A DNA stretch of 25,400 bases from Candidatus Treponema faecavium (GCA_019113455.1 DXHG01000217.1:1-25400), one strand, 5' to 3'. Counted from the stretch's first letter, positions 6,968 to 15,365 are shown. Notes: a model not told the origin generated them from the sequence alone. Numbers and translations are program-made.

Positions 6968-7558
6968 TCATGCCTGCTGCGGTTCGTGATCCGGCGCAGG
7001 CGCAAATGCGGCGTTAAACTTTTTTTCCGCGCCGACGGAGCTCGGCGGGCCGTGCCCCGGCATAATCACCACATCTTCCTGCTGCGAAAGTATTTTTACT
7101 TCTATATTATTGATCAGCGTGTGCCGCGCATAACTGCTCGCGGTATTGCCGATCATGCCGGCGGTAAGCGTATCTCCGGTGAACAGCGCCTGCCCGATTT
7201 TATATACGATGGAATCGGCGCTGTGCCCGGGAACGGCAAGATACCCGACACGCAGGCCTGCTATCTGGAGCATACCGTCATCTTTCAGCACCATTGTTTC
7301 CGAACCGGCAACTTCGTAATCGGCGGCATAAATCTTTGGCGTATATATTTTCCGTAAAACGGACAGGCCGCGCAGATGAGCCGGATGGCTGTGCGTAATC
7401 AGCACCGCCGCCAGCGAATACGGGCCGCGTTCTATCTGTTCAAGCAGATCGGTTGTTACGCGGCACGGGTCAATAATCAGCGCCTGACGGGACACCTCGT
7501 TAACAACGAGATAGCAGTTTGAAAAGCCGTCCAAATTCAAGTGAAAATAGATTTTCAT
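6968..7558 (-). CDS. Metallo-beta-lactamase-fold hydrolase (glyoxalase II-like)
   Basis: The 196-residue cytoplasmic protein has the metallo-beta-lactamase fold order. There is an N-terminal strand pair with NCYLVV and IIDP, the metal motif THSHPAH (His56, His58, His61), then PGHSADS (His112), FTGDT (Asp129) and MPGHGPPS (His169). The consensus is HxHxDH, but here the Asp position is Ala60, so the second metal site may be altered. The family hydrolyses thioesters and related substrates; the substrate here cannot be told. The start at 7558 has GAGGAA about eleven bases upstream on the minus strand. It lies 5 bp after the pentapeptide-repeat gene, so the two very probably form an operon. Confidence 0.88.
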   Translation of the reverse strand: MKIYFHLNLDGFSNCYLVVNEVSRQALIIDPCRVTTDLLEQIERGPYSLAAVLITHSHPAHLRGLSVLRKIYTPKIYAADYEVAGSETMVLKDDGMLQIAGLRVGYLAVPGHSADSIVYKIGQALFTGDTLTAGMIGNTASSYARHTLINNIEVKILSQQEDVVIMPGHGPPSSVGAEKKFNAAFAPAPDHEPQQA

Positions 7559-7563
7559 GCGTA

Positions 7564-8187
7564 CTACTGTTCCTCTCGGACAAAGAACGCTTCGCGCGTA
7601 TTCGACATGCGAAACGATACGTTCGACTGTTCTATGTCATAAAACACGGTGTTTTTAATGTTGCAGTTATAAAACGACGTATCTGTCAGTTTTGCCTGGA
7701 TAAACCGCGAGTTGTACAAATCGGAATCGTCAAAAGAAGACTGATACGATGTGATTCCGCAGAAATTATTGTGCACCAGATCGGAGCCCGTAAACAGAAT
7801 ATGGGAAAACGCAGCGCCGGCAAACGACGTAAACTGGATGTTCGACTGGAGCAGGCTGCAGTCGGCAAACAGTGAAAAGTCAAACATGCACATGCGCATA
7901 CGGCAGTTTTCCGCGTAGACAGTGCTGAATGAACAGTTTTGAAAACAGCAGCCGTAAAACCGTTTGCCGGTCAAGTCTATATCGGTAAACACCAGTCCAG
8001 ACGCATTCAGGCCGATTATTTTGTCATGAGAACGGATATACTGTGATATTGCCGCCTTGATTCCTTCCGGGTCAGGAGAATGGGCAAGACAATAGTTGCA
8101 GTCTTCCGTAATAGTACCGTCCCTGTCAAAACTTGACAGCGCAGTAGCCCGGCACGTCGGATAAATGCACGTGTTCTGAGTAAACAT
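7564..8187 (-). CDS. Pentapeptide-repeat-like protein with Cys-rich N-terminus
   Basis: The 207-residue protein has two parts. Residues 1-45 hold paired cysteines (CIYPTC and CNYC, the latter followed by LAH), which could bind a metal. From about residue 55 to 200 runs a five-residue periodicity of the A(D/N)LxX type, with repeated Phe/Leu at the centre (FTDIDL, RFYGCCFQNCSF, ADCSLLQSNIQF, FTGSDLVHNNF, FDDSDLYNSRF). This indicates a right-handed quadrilateral beta-helix. Pentapeptide proteins serve in several roles, including DNA mimicry and scaffolding, so function stays open. The start at 8187 lacks a ribosome binding site, and a -10 element ends six bases before it. It heads an operon with the metallo-beta-lactamase-fold gene, and is divergent from the zinc-ribbon gene. 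Confidence 0.82.
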   Translation of the reverse strand: MFTQNTCIYPTCRATALSSFDRDGTITEDCNYCLAHSPDPEGIKAAISQYIRSHDKIIGLNASGLVFTDIDLTGKRFYGCCFQNCSFSTVYAENCRMRMCMFDFSLFADCSLLQSNIQFTSFAGAAFSHILFTGSDLVHNNFCGITSYQSSFDDSDLYNSRFIQAKLTDTSFYNCNIKNTVFYDIEQSNVSFRMSNTREAFFVREEQ

Positions 8188-8199
8188 ACAGTTATGTTA
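8184..8199. promoter_or_regulatory. Inverted repeat over the 8187 start codon
   Basis: AACATA-CAGT-TATGTT is a perfect 6-bp inverted repeat. It covers the start codon and -10 element of the pentapeptide-repeat gene. It could be an operator or a chance palindrome; nothing else supports it. Confidence 0.3.
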
Positions 8200-8234
8200 G
8201 GCCATTGCCTAGGTTTAGTCAAATGGTTTATTAT
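8194..8234. promoter_or_regulatory. Interleaved divergent sigma-70 promoters, probably leaderless
   Basis: The minus strand has TTGACT (8222-8217), 17 bases, TAACAT (8199-8194), with the pentapeptide-repeat ATG at 8187. The plus strand has TTGCCT (8205-8210), 18 bases, TATTAT (8229-8234), with the zinc-ribbon ATG at 8241. In both directions six bases separate the -10 from the ATG, so the transcript would begin at or next to the start codon. Neither gene has a Shine-Dalgarno sequence. The two promoters overlap, so RNA polymerase cannot hold both at once. Confidence 0.55.
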
Positions 8235-8240
8235 TGACGC

Positions 8241-8531
8241 ATGTGCTGGAAATGCGGAACTCCCATAGAAGCCGATGCCCCACTCGGGCGCGATGCGCTC
8301 TGTCCTGTCTGCAGCGCATATCTGAGAAGCTGCAAAAACTGTGTGTTTTTTGAGCCGGGCGCTCACTATGACTGCCGAGAAACGGTTGACGATCCTGTTT
8401 CCGACAAAGAGGCTGCCAATTTCTGCGGTTTCTTTTCTCTGCGCAGAACATTCGATGCTGCGGCGGCGGCAAAGCATACCGCCGATCGGCAGAATGCGAG
8501 AGACGCGTTCGCGCGGCTGTTTTCAGACTGA
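8241..8531 (+). CDS. Small zinc-ribbon protein
   Basis: The 96-residue cytoplasmic protein has cysteine pairs CWKC (2-5) and CPVC (about 21-24) that form a probable zinc ribbon. A second group follows: SCKNCVFFEPG, a later YDC and a NFCGFF. This CxxC / CxxC / CKNC-aromatic-aromatic pattern is one I know from small uncharacterised bacterial proteins; their role is not established as far as I know. The C-terminal third is a charged Ala-rich helix. No ribosome binding site precedes the ATG, but a -10 element ends six bases upstream. murI follows after 6 bp, so the two are likely co-transcribed, with murI perhaps coupled to it. Confidence 0.8.
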   Translation: MCWKCGTPIEADAPLGRDALCPVCSAYLRSCKNCVFFEPGAHYDCRETVDDPVSDKEAANFCGFFSLRRTFDAAAAAKHTADRQNARDAFARLFSD

Positions 8532-8537
8532 GCAGTC

Positions 8538-9368
8538 ATGACTGTCGATTTTGCGTTTATAGACTCAGGGACAGGCGGTATTCCATACATGAATTACCTG
8601 CGCTCCCAGTGTCCTCATGCCGCGTGCCTGTATCTTGCCGATACTGCGCATTTTCCTTACGGAACAAAGACGGCGGCGCAGATAATTGAGTGTGCGCAGC
8701 AGACAGCGGAAATGCTTATTTCCGTTTATTCGCCGCGCGCGGTTGTCATTGCGTGCAACACGATGTCGGTAACGGCGCTTTCTGCACTGCGCGAACGATT
8801 TGCCGGCACGCCGTTTATCGGCACGGTTCCTGCAATAAAGCAGGCGGCAGCCGTTACCCATAACCGCGTTATCGGCCTGCTTGCAACGGAAAGGACAATC
8901 GCCGATCCCTATACCGATACGCTTATCAAACAGTTTGCCGGAGGCTGCACCGTGCTCAAGCGCGCAGACGCAGCGCTTATAGACTTTATTGAACACCGGT
9001 ATTTTTATGCCGGCAGACAGGAGCGCATGGAAGCGGTGCAGCCGGCTGTCCGTTTTTTTGCCGAAGGCTGCGCGGATACCATTATCCTTGGCTGTACGCA
9101 TTTTATACACGCGGCGCACGAAATACAGGAGGCGGCGGGTTCCGCCGTTCAGGTTATAGACTCGCGTGCAGGCGTTGTGCGCCAGGCGCTTAAAATAAGC
9201 GGCGGTATTCCGCAGCCGGCGCAGACAGCAGCGCACGCCGCTCCGCCCGTGTTCTGCATCAGCTCGCACGCAGACGCACAGACGGAACGCTATTACCGGC
9301 GCCTGTGCACCTTATTCGGTCTGACGTGGGGAGGAAGTATCCAACGTCATGCTGTACAGATACGATAA
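8538..9368 (+). CDS. murI: Glutamate racemase
   Basis: MurI converts L-glutamate to D-glutamate for peptidoglycan and acts in the cytoplasm without a cofactor. The 276-residue protein has the family motifs in order: FIDSGTGG with Asp9 and Ser10 near the N-terminus, DTAHFPYG, ACNTMS with catalytic Cys73, and GCTHF with the second catalytic Cys186. Length fits the family. The ATG lies 6 bp after the zinc-ribbon gene. Only a weak GAG precedes it, so translation may be coupled. Identification is secure from the two-cysteine arrangement. Confidence 0.95.
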   Translation: MTVDFAFIDSGTGGIPYMNYLRSQCPHAACLYLADTAHFPYGTKTAAQIIECAQQTAEMLISVYSPRAVVIACNTMSVTALSALRERFAGTPFIGTVPAIKQAAAVTHNRVIGLLATERTIADPYTDTLIKQFAGGCTVLKRADAALIDFIEHRYFYAGRQERMEAVQPAVRFFAEGCADTIILGCTHFIHAAHEIQEAAGSAVQVIDSRAGVVRQALKISGGIPQPAQTAAHAAPPVFCISSHADAQTERYYRRLCTLFGLTWGGSIQRHAVQIR

Positions 9369-9382
9369 ATACCTGCTATATT
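9353..9382 (+). promoter_or_regulatory. Putative extended -10 promoter
   Basis: TGCTATATT contains an extended -10 (TATATT at 9377-9382) with a weak TGTACA (9353-9358) 18 bases upstream. It overlaps the end of murI and would drive the secreted YD-repeat-like gene from near 9389, leaving AGGAAGG in the leader. Confidence 0.4.
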
Positions 9383-9406
9383 AGTTTTACGCTTCAGGAA
9401 GGTGAT

Positions 9407-10324
9407 ATGATCAGCTATACAAAAAGCCTTTTGCCGTATTGCGCCGCTGCCGCGGTTTTATATACATTCTTTACCCTGCAGCCGGCGCACGGCGCACATA
9501 TCAGCAGCATTACGCAGCCGGACATTATGCAGACGCTGCACTCGTGGGCAGGCACGCCGACACTGATAAAGGAATATACCGGAAACAGATTTGATGCACT
9601 GGTGCACAAACGCACCATATTTTTTGAAAACGGACAAGTCGTACAGGAACAGGCGTTTGATGATTCCGGGGCAATAAAAACGCAGACAATATACCAGTAT
9701 GCCGAAAACGGCAGCATTACCGAGATTATCGGCCTTGACGCGGCGGGAATGCAGATATGGAAATATACCTATTCTTATGACGAACAGGGAAGATTAATAG
9801 AAGAAACATCGCTCGGTGTTGACAACACCGTAGAATGGATAAAGCACACGCAGTACCGCGACAGCGAACGCATGATAGAACGGCAGTCGGTGCAGCATAA
9901 TGGCGAAGTAACCGCGTCTGAATCGTACGCCTACGATACGTACGGCAACATTACCGAAAGCATTACGCTGTACGGCAACGGCAAGCTGCTTAAACGCACG
10001 GTGTCTGATTACGCAGATGACGGGCAGCATCTGGCGGATACGCACTACGACAGTTCCGGCATCTATGAAACGGAAACATATGTATATGACAGCGGACTTT
10101 TAACGTGCATCACTAAAACTGACGCCGCCGGACAAATAAAAGGCACAACCGAATTTGCGTATGACGGCACAAACCGCGTTGCGGTACGCACGGAGCGTAA
10201 TCCGGACAATTCTATACGCATACGCAGGCAGTTTATATACGACCTGCAGGGCAACTGCATATTGCAGCGGGACGAACTGCAACAAACATACACTTTGTTT
10301 GATATAACGTACGCCATCGGATAA
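9407..10324 (+). CDS. Secreted YD-repeat-like protein
   Basis: The 305-residue product starts MISYTKSLLPYCAAAAVLY and has a Sec signal peptide with a likely cleavage site near AHG-AH (about residue 29). The frame is open upstream to 9305 inside murI, but AGGAAGGTGAT directly before the ATG at 9407 fixes the start. From about residue 60 there are repeated units of roughly 20-25 residues ending in patterns such as YAENGSITEI, YDEQGRLIEE, YDTYGNITES and YDGTNRVAVR. These resemble Rhs/YD or MORN-type beta repeats. No toxin domain or cleavage core is present and the length is small, so this is not an Rhs toxin; a periplasmic or surface adhesive role is possible. The response regulator starts 44 bp later on the same strand. 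Confidence 0.78.
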   Translation: MISYTKSLLPYCAAAAVLYTFFTLQPAHGAHISSITQPDIMQTLHSWAGTPTLIKEYTGNRFDALVHKRTIFFENGQVVQEQAFDDSGAIKTQTIYQYAENGSITEIIGLDAAGMQIWKYTYSYDEQGRLIEETSLGVDNTVEWIKHTQYRDSERMIERQSVQHNGEVTASESYAYDTYGNITESITLYGNGKLLKRTVSDYADDGQHLADTHYDSSGIYETETYVYDSGLLTCITKTDAAGQIKGTTEFAYDGTNRVAVRTERNPDNSIRIRRQFIYDLQGNCILQRDELQQTYTLFDITYAIG

Positions 10325-10368
10325 TGCGTACAGCAGCTGTGTATCCGTACTGACAGGAAAGAAGACAC

Positions 10369-11100
10369 ATGGCGACAATATTACTTGCAGAAGACAATAA
10401 CCTTATCAGAGAAGCGGTTGCAGGCTATCTGCAGCTTGACGGACATACGACGCTTGAGTTTTCAAGCGCGGCAGGTATTCTGGAAACCGTTCAGCGGGGC
10501 GGCGTAGATCTGCTTATTCTCGATATTATGCTGCCTGACGGCAACGGACTGGCGCTTGCCCGCTCCATACGTGCCTCGCCTGCCTGCGCAGACGTGCCGA
10601 TTATGTTCCTTACGGCAAAAGATTCTGAGTCAGACCGCATACTGGGATTTGAACAGGGGGCCGACGACTATATCTGCAAACCGTTTTCCGCAAAAGAGCT
10701 CGTACTGCGCGTGCAGGCGATTCTCAGAAGGACACAGCCGCCTCATGCGCAGACGGAGCTTGAGTTTTATACCTGGACGCACGGCGGCGATACCGTGTGC
10801 ATGGACGCGGCGCGGCATCTGCTTACAGTCAACGGCGCTCCGCGGAGCCTTACCGGTGCGGAGTGGAAAATATTTACCCACCTTGCCGCGCATTGCGGAC
10901 AAGTCATTTCCCGCGAACAGATACTGGCAGAATGTCTCAATTACTTTTACGAAGGCTCGGAACGCACGGTCGACACGCATATTGCAAACCTCCGCGCAAA
11001 ACTGGGAGGCGGTTGGATAAGCACAGTTCGCGGCTACGGCTATCGGTTTGACGGAACAAGAACGGACATCCCTGCCGCACCTTCTGCGGAACACACATGA
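10369..11100 (+). CDS. OmpR-family response regulator
   Basis: DNA-binding response regulator of a two-component system. The 243-residue protein has a receiver domain (about 1-120) with the acidic pair Glu8/Asp9, phosphoacceptor Asp52 in LLILDIMLPDGNG, Thr82 and Lys104 in YICKPF. The second half is a winged-helix effector (about 145-235) with the usual LTGAEWKIFTHLA, REQIL and TVDTHIANLRAKL segments, ending in the RGYGYRF hairpin. A good ribosome binding site (AGGAAAG) precedes the ATG. Its last four bases overlap the start of the histidine kinase (ATGA), so the two are translationally coupled and surely partners. Target genes are not visible. Confidence 0.95.
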   Translation: MATILLAEDNNLIREAVAGYLQLDGHTTLEFSSAAGILETVQRGGVDLLILDIMLPDGNGLALARSIRASPACADVPIMFLTAKDSESDRILGFEQGADDYICKPFSAKELVLRVQAILRRTQPPHAQTELEFYTWTHGGDTVCMDAARHLLTVNGAPRSLTGAEWKIFTHLAAHCGQVISREQILAECLNYFYEGSERTVDTHIANLRAKLGGGWISTVRGYGYRFDGTRTDIPAAPSAEHT

Positions 11101-12494
11101 AGCACACGTTCTTTCAGCAGACGTTTTTCGGCTACGTCGCAGTGGCGGCAGCCGTTATTGCGCTTATGTCCGCCGTCTTTTTTGTGGCGGTGCGCGCGTC
11201 TATTTCCAGCTGGAACGCAGACCGCAAGGAAGACTTTGAAACGATTCTTGAACCCGTTATCGCCCAGTCGTACCGCCTCGCAGGAGAGCTGTCTCCTGAC
11301 CACATGGAACGAGCGCTCAATCCATATCTCACCGATTCTTTCTATATATATATATTTGATATGGAAGGGAATCCCGTGCTGCTTATCGAAGACGGCAAGC
11401 GGGTTACACAGCAGGAAGTAGAAGCACATTCGGGAGCCCTGTCATCGTTTATCGCGTTTAATCCGCCTGCAGAAATCTATGACGGAACACAAGTTATTGC
11501 TTATCTGTTGGTAGACAACATTGATTTTCTCGCGTACAAGGCAAACCGGATTTTTCTTTCTACAATGGAAAAGGCGCTCGCAATCGGCGGCACGGGAGCC
11601 ATTTTGTGCATACTCATACTTTCGCTGACATCAGCGTCCGCGCTTTCACGAAAGACAAGCGCAATCTCTGACAGCATTGTCTCGTTTTCTCCCGATAAAG
11701 AAACGCCCCTGCCTGAAAACACCGGATTTGAAGAATTTGACCGCATCACGCAGTCCGTGCAGATGCTGCGCCAGCGCCTGCGCGCCGAAGCAAACCTTCG
11801 CCGGCAGTGGATGCAGGACATATCACATGACCTGCGCACGCCGATTACCGCGGTGCAGATGCAGCTTGAAGGAATTGCCGACGGCGTGCTGCAGCCGACG
11901 CCGGAACGGCTGCACACACTCTTTTCCGAACTCAAACACATCGAACGGCTTGTATGCAATCTGCAGGATCTCAGCCGCTTTGAATCCCCCGAGATGCAGA
12001 TAACGCCCTTACCAGTACAGCCGGAGCTGTTTCTCAGCAATCTGTACGACCGTTTCAGCTATGCTGCCGGCATAAAGCAGATTCAGTTTTCCTGCACGGC
12101 GCAGCCGGATACGCAAGGCCATCTGCCGCAGCCGTTTAACGCAGACGAACTGCTGCTCCAACGCTGCGTTTCAAACATCATACAGAACGCGCTGCAGCAC
12201 ACACAGGAACACGGCGCTGTCTCGGTTACGCTCACGCAGGAAGGCAGCAGCGGTGCGCGCAGCACCGTCATACGAATAACAAATACCGGCTCTATCTCGG
12301 AATCGGATATTCCGCATATATTTGACCGGCTCTACCGCGGCGATAAATCGCGCAGCACGGAAGGCAACGGGCTCGGCCTCTCTATCGCTCAGGCAATCGT
12401 GGCTCTGCATAACGGAACGATTTCCGTCCGCACGCTGCCCAAGACAGAAAAAGACGCGCAGCGCGTACAGTTCAGCGTGCATCTGCCCTCGTGA
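11097..12494 (+). CDS. Sensor histidine kinase
   Basis: Membrane histidine kinase, 465 residues. A first transmembrane segment (about 10-32) precedes a periplasmic sensor region of about 125 residues. The second transmembrane segment is at about 160-183, and a HAMP-like linker follows. The dimerisation domain has phospho-accepting His244 in QDISHDLRTPIT. The ATP-binding domain shows the N box around Asn364 (SNIIQNALQH), then IFDRLYRGDKS and the glycine-rich GNGLGLSIAQAIV. The sensor region matches no domain I can name. It shares a 4-bp ATGA overlap with the response regulator upstream. The gene converges on leuS with 49 bp between stops; I see no convincing terminator there. Confidence 0.95.
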   Translation: MKHTFFQQTFFGYVAVAAAVIALMSAVFFVAVRASISSWNADRKEDFETILEPVIAQSYRLAGELSPDHMERALNPYLTDSFYIYIFDMEGNPVLLIEDGKRVTQQEVEAHSGALSSFIAFNPPAEIYDGTQVIAYLLVDNIDFLAYKANRIFLSTMEKALAIGGTGAILCILILSLTSASALSRKTSAISDSIVSFSPDKETPLPENTGFEEFDRITQSVQMLRQRLRAEANLRRQWMQDISHDLRTPITAVQMQLEGIADGVLQPTPERLHTLFSELKHIERLVCNLQDLSRFESPEMQITPLPVQPELFLSNLYDRFSYAAGIKQIQFSCTAQPDTQGHLPQPFNADELLLQRCVSNIIQNALQHTQEHGAVSVTLTQEGSSGARSTVIRITNTGSISESDIPHIFDRLYRGDKSRSTEGNGLGLSIAQAIVALHNGTISVRTLPKTEKDAQRVQFSVHLPS

Positions 12495-12543
12495 ACAGCA
12501 CACGGCGCGCGTCTTTGCGCGGCAAATAAAAGAGAAACCGGTA

Positions 12544-15186
12544 TTACTTAACGACAATATTCACCAGTCTGTCGGGAACGACAATCACTTTTACCGGAGC
12601 TTTGCCGCCCATAAAGCGCTTTGCGCCGTCACAGGCAAGCGCCTGTTTCTCCAGTTCTTCCCGCGGCGTATCTACGGCGGCTTCAAATTTATCGCGCACC
12701 TTGCCGTTTATCTGCACGACAATCGTCTTTGCATCGTCGGCACAGACCCGCTCGTCATACAGCGGCCACGGCTCATACGCGACAGTATCTGTGTGCCCCA
12801 GTTTTTCCCATAATTCTTCGCCTAAGTGCGGCGCGTAGCACGCAAGCATTTTGACAAATCCTTCCCAGATACTGCGCGGAATCTCCGGCAGCTTTGATAC
12901 GTCGTTGATAAAGATCATCATCTGGCTGATTGCGGTGTTAAAATTCAAAGAAGCAGTATCGCCGCTCACCTTCTTTACCGTTTTGTGATAGCTTTTGCGC
13001 ACCGCCGCAAGTTCCGCATCGAGCGTTCCGTCAAGGGAAATGTCTTTGACGGGACGCTCGGACACCGCCCATATCTTTTCAAGAAACCGGTTTACGCCGA
13101 TAAGCCCCTGCGTGCTCCACGGTTTTGATACTTCAAGCGGACCCATAAACATCTCGTACATGCGCACCGAATCTGCTCCATACTCACGGATCACATCATC
13201 GGGATTGATTACATTCTTGAGAGACTTTGACATTTTGGCAATCACGCGCTCAAGTTTTTCTCCCGTTGCTGTCTCAATAAACGTATCGGGCGCAGTCTCC
13301 GTAACCTGGTCGGCAGGCACAAGCGTCTTATTGGCGCGCTGGAACGCAAACGACGTAATCATGCCCTGGTTTACGAGCCGCTGGAACGGTTCCTTTGAAT
13401 TAACGAGCCCCAGATCGTACAGCACCTTATGCCAGAACCGCGCGTACAGCAAATGCAGCACGGCGTGTTCCGTGCCGCCGACGTATAAGTCTACCGGCAT
13501 CCAGTAATCGATTGATTCACGGGAAGCGAACGCACGGTTGTTTTTTGGATCAAGATACCGCAGGTAGTACCAGCACGAACCGGCCCACTGCGGCATCGTG
13601 TTTGTCTCGCGCTTGGCGTGCCCGCCGCACTTGGGGCACACCGTGTTTACCCAGCTGTCAATACCGGCAAGCGGACTTTCTCCGGTTCCGGTCGGCTGAT
13701 ATGTTTTAACGTCGGGCAGCTCAAGCGGCAGATCCTTTTCGTCAAGCGGCACGCAGCCGCAGTGCGGGCAGTGAACAAGCGGAATAGGCTCGCCCCAATA
13801 GCGCTGCCGGCTGAACACCCAGTCGCGCAGCTTGTAATTGACCGCTTTTTTCGCAACGCCCTGTTCGGCAAGCCACGCGATCATCGCGGGCTTCGTCTCT
13901 TCCGTTTCCATGCCGCTGAACCGGCCGCTGTTTATCGTGTATCCGTACGCGGGCGTACATGCTTTCGCTTCAAATAACTCAGGATGCTGCGCTTTAAGCG
14001 CGGCGTACGCGGTTTCGTCTTCCGCGGCACGCTTTAACACAGCGGGGCCTCCCGCCGCTTCCGTCTCTTCTTTTGACGCGACAACCTTAATCACCGGCAG
14101 GTTAAACTTCTGCGCAAACTCCCAGTCGCGCTCGTCGTGGGCCGGCACCGCCATAATCGCGCCGGTACCGTACGACACAAGGATATAGTCAGATACCCAC
14201 ACCGGCACAAGCGCGCCGTTTACCGGATTTACCGCATACGAACCGGTAAACACGCCCGTCTTGTCTTTTGCCAGATCGGTGCGCTCAAGGTCGCTCTTTT
14301 TTGCCGCAGCGCCGACATACGCTTCCACAGCCGCTTTCTGCGCATCAGTTGTCAGACGCGGCACAAGCCGATGCTCAGGAGCCACGACCATATACGTCGC
14401 CCCAAACAGCGTATCAGGCCGCGTCGTATACACCGTGAGCTCGTCATCGGTCGGATTACCGTCAGCGTCGGCAATTTTGAACGTTACTTCCCCGCCTTCG
14501 CTGCGCCCAATCCAGTTGCGCTGCATAAGCTTTACCGATTCCGGCCAGTCAAGCCCGTCAAGATCCGCGAGCAGCCGCTCGGCATATGCTGTGATGCGCA
14601 GCATCCACTGGCGGATTGTCTTTCGCGTTACCGCAGTTCCGCAGCGTTCGCAGCGGCCTTCTTTTACTTCTTCATTCGCGAGCCCCGTCAGGCAGCTTGG
14701 GCACCAGTTAATCGGCGTTTCGGCCTCATACGCAAGTCCTTTTTTGTACAGCTGCAGAAATATCCACTGCGTCCAGTGATAATACTCAGGAGCGCACGTC
14801 TCTATTTCGCGGTCCCAATCATACGAAAAACCGAACGCTTTAATCTGTTCAGTAAAATGCTTCATGTTCGCTGCTGTTGTCGTGCGCGGGTGCGTACCCG
14901 TCTTGATAGCGTAGTTTTCCGCAGGCAGCCCGAACGCATCATAGCCCATCGGATGGAGCACGTTGTATCCATTCATGCGCAGATACCGGCAGTAAATATC
15001 AGTCGCGGTATAGCCTTCAGGATGCCCGACATGCAGCCCCTGCGCCGAAGGATAGGGGAACATGTCAAGCACATACATTCTCTTTTCCCGCGGGTATGCG
15101 GGGTCTTCGCAGGCTTTAAATGTCTTGCGGCTCTCCCAATAGGCCTGCCACTTGGGTTCAATCTTGTCAAAGGGATATTTTGCCAT
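12544..15186 (-). CDS. leuS: Leucyl-tRNA synthetase
   Basis: Charges tRNA-Leu with leucine in the cytoplasm. The 880-residue class I enzyme has the HIGH-type motif HVGH (52-55) in FPYPSAQGLHVGHPEGYTA and the KMSKS motif at 651-655. Between them lie cysteine pairs (WCPSC and CERC; CPHCGC and CPKCGG), and the CP1 editing domain with TTRPDTLFGATYMV and the conserved DERDWEFA. The anticodon-binding and C-terminal domains end in the usual NGKVRDKF region. Length is normal. The start has AAAGGAAA a few bases upstream on the minus strand. It has its own strong promoter and a hairpin in the leader, and appears monocistronic. Confidence 0.98.
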   Translation of the reverse strand: MAKYPFDKIEPKWQAYWESRKTFKACEDPAYPREKRMYVLDMFPYPSAQGLHVGHPEGYTATDIYCRYLRMNGYNVLHPMGYDAFGLPAENYAIKTGTHPRTTTAANMKHFTEQIKAFGFSYDWDREIETCAPEYYHWTQWIFLQLYKKGLAYEAETPINWCPSCLTGLANEEVKEGRCERCGTAVTRKTIRQWMLRITAYAERLLADLDGLDWPESVKLMQRNWIGRSEGGEVTFKIADADGNPTDDELTVYTTRPDTLFGATYMVVAPEHRLVPRLTTDAQKAAVEAYVGAAAKKSDLERTDLAKDKTGVFTGSYAVNPVNGALVPVWVSDYILVSYGTGAIMAVPAHDERDWEFAQKFNLPVIKVVASKEETEAAGGPAVLKRAAEDETAYAALKAQHPELFEAKACTPAYGYTINSGRFSGMETEETKPAMIAWLAEQGVAKKAVNYKLRDWVFSRQRYWGEPIPLVHCPHCGCVPLDEKDLPLELPDVKTYQPTGTGESPLAGIDSWVNTVCPKCGGHAKRETNTMPQWAGSCWYYLRYLDPKNNRAFASRESIDYWMPVDLYVGGTEHAVLHLLYARFWHKVLYDLGLVNSKEPFQRLVNQGMITSFAFQRANKTLVPADQVTETAPDTFIETATGEKLERVIAKMSKSLKNVINPDDVIREYGADSVRMYEMFMGPLEVSKPWSTQGLIGVNRFLEKIWAVSERPVKDISLDGTLDAELAAVRKSYHKTVKKVSGDTASLNFNTAISQMMIFINDVSKLPEIPRSIWEGFVKMLACYAPHLGEELWEKLGHTDTVAYEPWPLYDERVCADDAKTIVVQINGKVRDKFEAAVDTPREELEKQALACDGAKRFMGGKAPVKVIVVPDRLVNIVVK

Positions 15187-15202
15187 ACGTATTTCCTTTT
15201 AT

Positions 15203-15229
15203 CATGCACCGTATCGCTGCCTGTGCATG
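15203..15229 (-). promoter_or_regulatory. Hairpin in the leuS leader
   Basis: CATGCAC and GTGCATG form a perfect 7-bp stem with a 13-base loop. It ends three bases before the leuS ribosome binding site (minus strand, about 15200-15193). No T-tract or leucine-rich leader peptide is visible, so this is not a classical attenuator. A role in translation or mRNA stability is conjecture. Confidence 0.4.
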
Positions 15230-15261
15230 TCATGTACAGAGATATTAAGAATAATACAGCT

Positions 15262-15290
15262 ATTATACCATTACGTAAATTACACGGCAA
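15262..15290 (-). promoter_or_regulatory. Sigma-70 promoter of leuS
   Basis: The minus strand reads TTGCCG (15290-15285), 17 bases, then a perfect TATAAT (15267-15262) preceded by TGG, an extended -10. The start would be near 15255, giving a leader of roughly 70 bases. This is the best promoter match in the window. Confidence 0.75.
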
Positions 15291-15341
15291 GACGCCGCGG
15301 GGGCAAGCTGCCAGGTTTAGAGTCGTATGCTCATAAACTTG

Positions 15342-15354
15342 CAGATAGTATCTG
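15342..15354. repeat. Short perfect palindrome CAGATA-G-TATCTG
   Basis: A 13-bp palindrome lies in the gap between leuS and the Ser/Thr kinase, about 50 bp upstream of the leuS -35. It could be an operator site or chance. Confidence 0.3.
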
Positions 15355-15365
15355 TATAAATTTAT

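Noticed and set aside
9305..9406. N-terminal extension of the YD-repeat-like protein into murI
   Set aside because: A strong ribosome binding site directly precedes the ATG at 9407, and the protein then begins with a proper signal peptide.
9407..10324. Rhs-type polymorphic toxin
   Set aside because: The repeats resemble YD units, but the protein is only 305 residues, lacks the Rhs core and cleavage motif, and has no toxin or immunity partner.
12495..12543. Bidirectional terminator between the histidine kinase and leuS
   Set aside because: Only a 5-bp CGCGC/GCGCG stem can be drawn and no T-tract follows in either direction.
14137..15336. 399-codon open frame on the plus strand opposite leuS
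   Set aside because: It is antisense to a certain leuS, has Arg/His-rich shadow composition, no ribosome binding site and no recognisable motif.
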